Part shown: piece after piece, positions 58,101 to 64,000 of the stretch
Numbering within the stretch: position 1 is the stretch's first letter
Layout of the letters: each line of letters begins with the position of its first letter
NCBI GenBank assembly: GCA_007922225.1
Contig: ML679966.1
Span: forward strand, 36,708,793-36,772,792
DNA length: 64,000 nt
Reading direction: 5' to 3'
DNA from: Emydura subglobosa
Lineage: Eukaryota > Chordata > Testudines > Chelidae
The notes under the pieces: generated by a model
The model's input: only the letters and a program-made list of their open reading frames with translations
Told to the model about the DNA's origin: nothing
Database searches by the model: none
Position numbers and translations under genes: made by a program

Positions 58101-59762
58101 CAATTGTCTTTGAGAAGTTGAAAATAGAGCACTAGATCAATTTACCAGATGGTAACTCTAGTACTATGGGGGCTATTTTTAGGGAACTGCTTTTATAATA
58201 GGCTTTTTTTGCTGTAAAGCTTTGAACTAATAGTTCTTGAGGCAGGATGCAAAGAAGCATTTCTGTACTCGTATGTTTAATTTGTTTGAATTGTGAAAAG
58301 GTCCAGTTTATAGTCTTTCTCCATTTCTCCCACCCCCATACAAACATGATAAATTCATACAGCTTTTCCTTTCCTGATTTTCATTCCAATTAGTTTTCTC
58401 GTGCACTCTGGGAGCCTTCCCCGTTGCTTCTGGGTGTTAATTATTATGTGGGATGTGCTAATTGCTCCTAAGTGTATGCAGAATATGCATCTGATTAGTT
58501 TTTCTGCTGGAACTGTACATTGTAATGCTGCATTGAATCTCATGGCTGCTTTGGAAAGAAAGAATTCAGGAAGGCTTCCTGAAAGAAATTTCCAAGGACC
58601 TCTTCCTTCCTCGAAATCTGCTGTAGTGGCAGCAGAACACTTCTCATTTGGGGAGGAAGGTGAAAGGTGTTAGATGCGGGAAGAGCTTTTGTTCTACTAC
58701 CACCTATTAAAATCACATTTCTGAGTGTGTTCTTGGTGCTGGTAGACAGTGATTAATCTAAGTGTTTCTCTTCCTCACAGCTCTGACAGTGCAGGCTTGT
58801 GCTATGTCCCACGGTTCTGTTCCTTTGGCTTTTCCTTCTGGTTTTTAGTTTTTGTAAGGCACAAGCTCAGTGAAGAGTCACACTATCGTATACACACCTC
58901 AGAACCTTAAGTGATAGAAGGAAACTTGACACTCCATGGTGACAGCCACCAATAGGCTTACTATTCCCAGAGGGATGCATTCAAGGTAATTGAACTGTAG
59001 TCTCTCAGTTACAGCAGGTTCTTTATTGCCAGTGCACTGAAGCCATGACATCTGCTCTGCTAGGACAAGTAAAATAACTGAAGTGAGGAAAAATGTGTTA
59101 AATGGACTAAGGGCAGTCCCACTGAGGGAGATATGGTTTGACTTCTTATACTTGGCAATTAGCACTGCCATTTTGGCAGAACAGGGAGTGCGGAAGAGGT
59201 TGCATGCTTGTCATGATTTATGGTCTCACATGTGGATTACAGATATCAACTAGCAGCACTGTGACTAGAATTCTCAGCTATTAGCTCTGAAGGCACAGGC
59301 CTCTTCCAAGCGAACTAACAGAGCAACTCCCATTAGCTTATCTTGGGGCAGGAATTGTGGTCTGACACAGATTCAGTCCAGCTTAAGGCTGTGATAAACA
59401 TATTTGCAACCCAGTTCTATGCTCCTTACTGGGGATATCAGGAGAGAATTTGTCTAGATTGAATATTCTTATATGTTCCTGCATAGAACATTTTCTCAGG
59501 AACAGTATTAAATTAGTGTCAAATTCTGGCAGTTTTAAGTTAGTCCTTCATCCTTCCAAGGTCACCAAGTACAATATGTGGGGTTTTCAGATGAGATCTA
59601 AAAAATAGATAAGATTCTACCTGTTCTACGTGTATAGATAGCAAAAACCAAATTTTCAAAGCAACCTTCAATCTGGCTTCTAATTGCAGGAAACAAACAT
59701 AGTGTTCTCAGAGTGCTATTTTTGAACATTATCACTTTTGCCCAGATAGAATTTACATATAT
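55161..59762. other. Non-coding, one partial fold-back
   Basis: A partial CAATGGG-type fragment (GAATTTTGCCATTTACTTCG, about 55663) lies at 55620-55705. A 90-codon frame at 58401-58673 has no recognisable domain. No other feature. Confidence 0.45.
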
Positions 59763-59910
59763 AAAGCCCAATTTTCTGTTTCACTTGTGCGTACACACAT
59801 GGGATTTTGCACATCTAAAGTTTACCAGTTGGATGCAGAAGTGCTGGTTCTCCAAAAATTTTACACTCAAAGTACACACACGTGGTCTGCTTTTTGAAAA
59901 ATTGGCCCTA
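59763..59910. mobile_element. Fold-back MITE, about 148 bp
   Basis: AAAGCCCAATTTTCT at the left pairs with GAAAAATTGGCCCTA at the right. Interior GCGTACACACATGGGATTTT resembles a turtle MITE that I recall. No clear target duplication. Confidence 0.5.
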
Positions 59911-60514
59911 AAGTTCCCATGATGCTTTCATACTGTGATGAATTCTCAATAATTCTATCCTTGAAGACCACTTGAAAATGGGTTGGTGCAGAATGCAACC
60001 CCATGCCTGCCCTGTCTATAGTTGCAGAAAATATGACTCCAGTTTCTGACAAGTGTGCTGGCTTTCTGTTGGTTTCCAGATGCATTTCCTAGGATTGACA
60101 TTGAGCTAAAAGTCTTGTGTGTGTTTGTGTCCTGGTGGTCTGAGAGATCACCTTGCCTTTATGAGCTACAGCAGCAGAGTATTTGAGCTAACAGTCCCGC
60201 AGTTAAACGTCTGCAAGCTAGTGGCGGGGTGTTCTCTGTGATTTGCCTTTAACTGTTCAATTTATCTCCCACATTGTACAGCAGAGTCTGATTCTGCTGA
60301 TATTTAGGGCATGTTGTTTGTTCTTAACTCTTCTATTTCTGCTCATTGCCTGAGGATGATGTGGGTGATTGGCTGCACTGGTGTATAGCAGATGCTGCCA
60401 GAGAGCTGCAGTAATATGGGTGATGAGTTATAGTTTCTGTGGAAAGCCTATATTTTAATTTTATGTGATTAAATTGTGAAGCAAAACATTGCCTTAAGGA
60501 GGGTTTTTTTAACC
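59911..60514. other. Non-coding, nothing recognised
   Basis: No gene or assignable repeat. Confidence 0.5.
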
Positions 60515-60897
60515 CCATCACATAACACAAGAACCCAGGGGGTCACTCAATGAAATAAACAGGCAGTAGGTTTAAAACAAACATAAGGAAGTACTTTTCA
60601 CAAAACTCACAGTCAACCTGTGGAACTTGTTGCCAGGGGATGATGTGAAGGCCAAAAGTATAACTGGGTTAAAAAAAGGTCCAGGGCTATTAGGCAAGAT
60701 GGTCAGGGATGCAACCCTATTCTTTGTGTCCCTATACACCTCTGACTGCCACAAGCTTTGATTGGATAACAGGACGGATCACTCAAAATTACCCTGTTCA
60801 TTCCCTCTGAAGCATCTGGCCCAGGCCACTGTTGGAAGACAGGATACTGAGCTAGATGGACCATTGGTCTGATTCAGCATGGACATTATGTTCTTAA
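60515..60897 (+). mobile_element. CR1 LINE 3' end, sense
   Basis: CAGTAGGTTTAAAACAAACA, CAGTCAACCTGTGGAACTTG, AGATGGTCAGGGATGCAACC and TGAGCTAGATGGACCATTGG lead to ATTATGTTCTTAAA at the end. This is the sense version of the 3' end type at 50.3 and 52.1 kb. Only the last approximately 380 bp of the element are present. Confidence 0.93.
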
Positions 60898-61134
60898 ATG
60901 TTGTTTCTTTTTAAAAAGACTTGAAGGAAACTGCACAGCATGCATTTATTTGATTTTGCAAAATTAGTTGCAAATTTTTACAAGGTAAAATTGGCAAATG
61001 AACCTTTTTGATTAAACAGTGGATAAATGTGCTTAGATGCGTCTGTGTAATTTTTTATCCTCTGATTTCGCTTGTTACTTTTCTCCTGTTTAGCACTTTT
61101 CTACTTATTCATCCATTTTATTAAGTACCTTGAA

Positions 61135-61353
61135 TGGAGCTGGTTGAAACATTTTTCTGACACAGATGGCTTTTGACTAAATACAAATTTTCACAAGAAA
61201 ATTTTCTGTTTTCATTTGTGTTTTCTTATCTAGGTTGTCAAAAAATGGAGAAGCATTTCAATTTCAGGCTTTTATTTTTTCAGTGAAAACCCCCAAAATT
61301 CCATGAAATATTCCACCAAAAGTAAAAAAAAAAAAAAAAAAAATTCCTGGAGT
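61135..61353. mobile_element. Degraded hAT MITE, same family as 18.7 kb
   Basis: The left end TGGAGCTGGTTGAAAC resembles the TAGAGCTGG terminus, and the right end TTCCTGGAGT is a weak inverse match. The interior is rich in AAATTTT, with an A20 run at 61324-61343. No matching 8-bp flanks. Confidence 0.4.
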
Positions 61354-63308
61354 TTGTTAAAACAAATAAAATACATTTTTTACCAACTTGTATTTTGAAG
61401 AAAGCACTTTGCTTTTATTAAAGCTATGATGTAAAATAAATATTTATTCTAATTTTACATTTTTTTCTCTTGAGAAATTTGAGGTCAAATGCTGCCATCA
61501 TTATTCTGACAAAGCTCCTATTGAAACCAGTGAAACATTTTTCTTAAGTGAGAACTGATTTAGAACTGCAGGATTTGGCTCTTTGGAAGGAAAAGTAAGA
61601 AAGTATTGCTGTTTTGCTAGTCAGTGAGGGGGAAAAAGAGACTATTTTGTATGAAATCCTGCCTCAGCTGAAAACAAGAAGTTCATAAAAATCCTCCCTT
61701 GTGTAACATTTTTCTAAATGGTTTGTAATGATGTAGCCAAGAGATGTGACAGATAGGACGTGTTCTGTTCATAAAGTGCCTGCTTCGTGTGGGACGAGGT
61801 AAAATATTCTAAGGGTATTTCAGTAACGATTGAAGTAAATCTCTCCCTTTTTTCCCCCTAAACAGTTGGGAGGAACATCACTGGTAATGCAACTTGCTCT
61901 CTGATATCTGTTACTAAAGAAAGCTCTCAGTTCCAGAGAGAGGCTCTAAGTAGGAGTATATAACAACAATACGCGGCTTAAGAAAGGTAAGAAAACAATT
62001 ACTTTCCAGGTTTTGAATTAATACTGTAAGTAATGCCTTGGTTTTATCATTTCAAGAAATTGGATGGAGAGGGAGATAAGAAAAGCAGGTGTCTTAACTA
62101 TTATATCCTGAATTGTAAACACATAGAACAAGAATGTCTAACTTCATGCTCAAGGTAGAAAAGCACATAGATGTGTGTTGCTGTACTTCCAACCACCACT
62201 GTACATGGAACCAAACATTTTACTTTTTTCTCAGCCAGTAGGATTAACGTGGGCTATACATTAGGTTCAGGAATATCTCAGGTCTCCTTGCACCTTTTGC
62301 TGAGGTAGACTTTTTTTCACGTTTGCAGAATATGCCACCATTGGCAAATTACTGACAAGAAGTGGACCATCCTTTATACAATTGAAAGTACTGATCTACA
62401 CTTCATTTCTTAATGGAGGATTTTAGATTGACCAGTGGCACGTAAAATATTCTTCTCTCTCCTGCCCCAAACCCCTCAGCACTTACAGGAAGAAGTTGGA
62501 AATAGCTAAAACTTATTATAAATGTTTCTTGTGAAAGTGGAATAACACCACCAGAGGATAAATATTTTGCACTCCTCGCTTCATATACTTTCCCATATGG
62601 GAAGATCATTTGAATTATACATGGTAGTTTTTAATATCTCTATAATGTATATTTGGCTGAGCTTGCAAAGGCTTCATGCTCATCTTGATAGCATTTCTGT
62701 GTGAGTTCGTCTGACTGTTTGTATGTAACGCAATCACTTTTGAATGACTTATTAAATCAATCCCAAAATTTCAGGAAATATTCTAGGCATCAATGACGAG
62801 AACCTCATTGAAATCAGAAAACTAAAAGGAGGAAAAAATGGGGACCCATTGAGCCCCTGCCATCTGTTTAGCGCAGCTTACAACTTCAATCAGCTCTACA
62901 ATTGTGTATTGATCAAACAAATGTCTGAGGGGCACCCAGGATAGGTGAGCAGCAGACACCACCAATCTGGTTGACTTAATGTACCCTCTCTCCACACATG
63001 CATATCATACATCATCTGAAAGCTCATTATGTCTACTTTAAGATTGAGGTATTATGTGGAACTGTCAAGTGGTGCTATTACCATAGAAAGGGGAATAAAC
63101 AATCACACGATCAACACATTAAAATGACTACTTTGAAAAATTTGCATCCATTTCAGTTAGTTTAATGACTATTCCATGTATTTTTTCAAGACATAAAATT
63201 GAATTTCTTTGTGACCTCAAAGGATCAGAAGTTCAATCTAAATGGTAAAAGAGATCTAATAATAAATTTGTACAGATATCATTAAATGTAATAGCGCTGG
63301 TGACATTT
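61354..63308. other. Non-coding, nothing recognised
   Basis: AT-rich, with only short featureless frames. Confidence 0.5.
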
Positions 63309-64000
63309 CTAGTCAACATCATTATCATCAGCTTGTTCATCATTATGATTTCTGTCGAGAGTGTGTGGTTTACCACAGTCTTCATTGCCTTGGCATGAAC
63401 ACAGTTCTGTGCAGGGAAGATTGCTCTGACTACAGACACATTGCAGCAACCCATACTGGTATAGGCACAAATAAGGTCCTGTAGAAGCTCAGGTGCCATT
63501 GGGTCCTGGAAGAATACAAGAAGTAGTTCCTTGTCCCCTTTTTTCCATCTTTGTTGCCATAGTTATCCACTATTTGGTTTACCTGTGTGTGAAGCCATCC
63601 AGATCTTTGTTTGCCAAGATGCTCTTTTGAGACCTGCTCTTCAAAACTGTCCTCACCTGGTGAGTGTTTGGCCGTGACGTGTCCTTTTTGATGGCTAGAT
63701 TGAGGCACAAGCAGTTCAGGTCTCTATGGGCTTTTTCTTTTTCGTGCTGGTGATACAGCACTGCTACCAGCTTCCTTGCTGCAGAAATTGTAGGTGATGA
63801 GTTTATTTTCTCAGGTATATTTTCATGGTGAGTCAATTCTGGATGTAATCTAGGTTTTTCAAATGCTGCACACTGCATAAGAGACTCTGATTGCCTGAGG
63901 AGAGTAAGTGACTTTTCTTTCCAATGCTTCAGTGATATTTCTTGTGATGCTGGATGTTTCTTGAAATACTACTCTAGCCATTGAGTGGAAGGTATTCTTT
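63309..64000 (-). pseudogene. Frameshifted relic with a cysteine-rich tail, running off the window
   Basis: Reading minus, one frame ends at a TAG (63309-63311) after the stretch CVCSQSNLPCTELCSCQG, then NEDCGKPHT and an acidic tail NDEQADDNDVD. Such CxC...CTxLCxC tails occur in a family of uncharacterised animal proteins that I recall as multicopy. Upstream, FFQDPMAPELLQDL leads into it in another frame, and further upstream ARKLVAVLYHQHEKEKAHRDLN and TKIW-region-like text appear in a third. At least two frameshifts therefore separate the parts. The N-terminus lies beyond 64000. Function unknown; a retrogene or transposon-borne copy is possible. Confidence 0.5.

Noticed and set aside
1..64000. 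CRISPR arrays, operons, bacterial or phage systems
   Set aside because: No spaced direct-repeat array, no bacterial gene density and clear vertebrate repeats throughout; prokaryotic features are not expected.

Overview
The window looks like ordinary vertebrate nuclear DNA, most likely from a turtle, with a crocodilian as the alternative. It is AT-rich and contains no long open reading frame of a host gene. Almost everything identifiable is a transposable-element relic. The mix points to a non-avian archosauromorph or testudine: CR1 LINEs with several 3' end types, old MIR SINEs, hAT and Harbinger-type miniature elements, solo LTRs with 5-bp target duplications, and DIRS-type tyrosine-recombinase retrotransposons. 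The family names rest on my recall of repeat sequences and on structure visible here; no database search was possible.

Layout. 1-15 kb: non-coding DNA with a partial MITE at the left edge, a tandem duplication near 2.4 kb, fold-back elements, an L2/L3-like LINE end (10.6 kb) and a MIR (13.7 kb). 15.46-16.51 kb: a short DIRS-like element with long inverted repeats that each carry a TATA box. 18.66-19.04 kb: a hAT MITE with an exact 8-bp duplication and a tRNA-like core. 19-25 kb: a MIR split by a MITE, a 270-bp MITE, and an unclassified long repeat. 25.0-27.4 kb: a minus-strand CR1 cut by a 714-bp solo LTR. 29.8-30.2 kb: a second hAT MITE with an exact 8-bp duplication. 32.36-32.51 kb: the only plausible host exon, a 150-bp block with good splice signals; it is a weak candidate. 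35.17 kb: a perfect 50-bp palindrome. 36.59-36.69 kb: a 100-N assembly gap in a TA repeat. 39.5-40.6 kb: two CR1 ends. 41.5-44.0 kb: a Harbinger-type relic with a broken Myb/SANT-like gene, followed by a 511-bp solo LTR. 45.3 kb: a 117-bp MITE. 46.98-48.4 kb: an L2/L3-like end, a split MIR and a long fold-back MITE. 48.57-54.28 kb: a nested mosaic of DIRS, a solo LTR, two CR1 copies and another LTR-like insert. 60.5-60.9 kb: a plus-strand CR1 end. 63.3-64.0 kb: a frameshifted minus-strand relic with a cysteine-rich tail, running off the window.

How it works together. No operon or gene cluster exists. The window reads as an intron or intergenic tract in which successive waves of elements landed in one another. 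The nesting gives a relative chronology: the solo LTRs at 26.1 kb and 48.7 kb are younger than the CR1 and DIRS copies they interrupt. I found no convincing new biological system. The most unusual items are the DIRS-like element with two inward-facing TATA boxes, the hAT element with a tRNA-like core, the exact 50-bp palindrome and the DIRS/LTR/CR1 mosaic.
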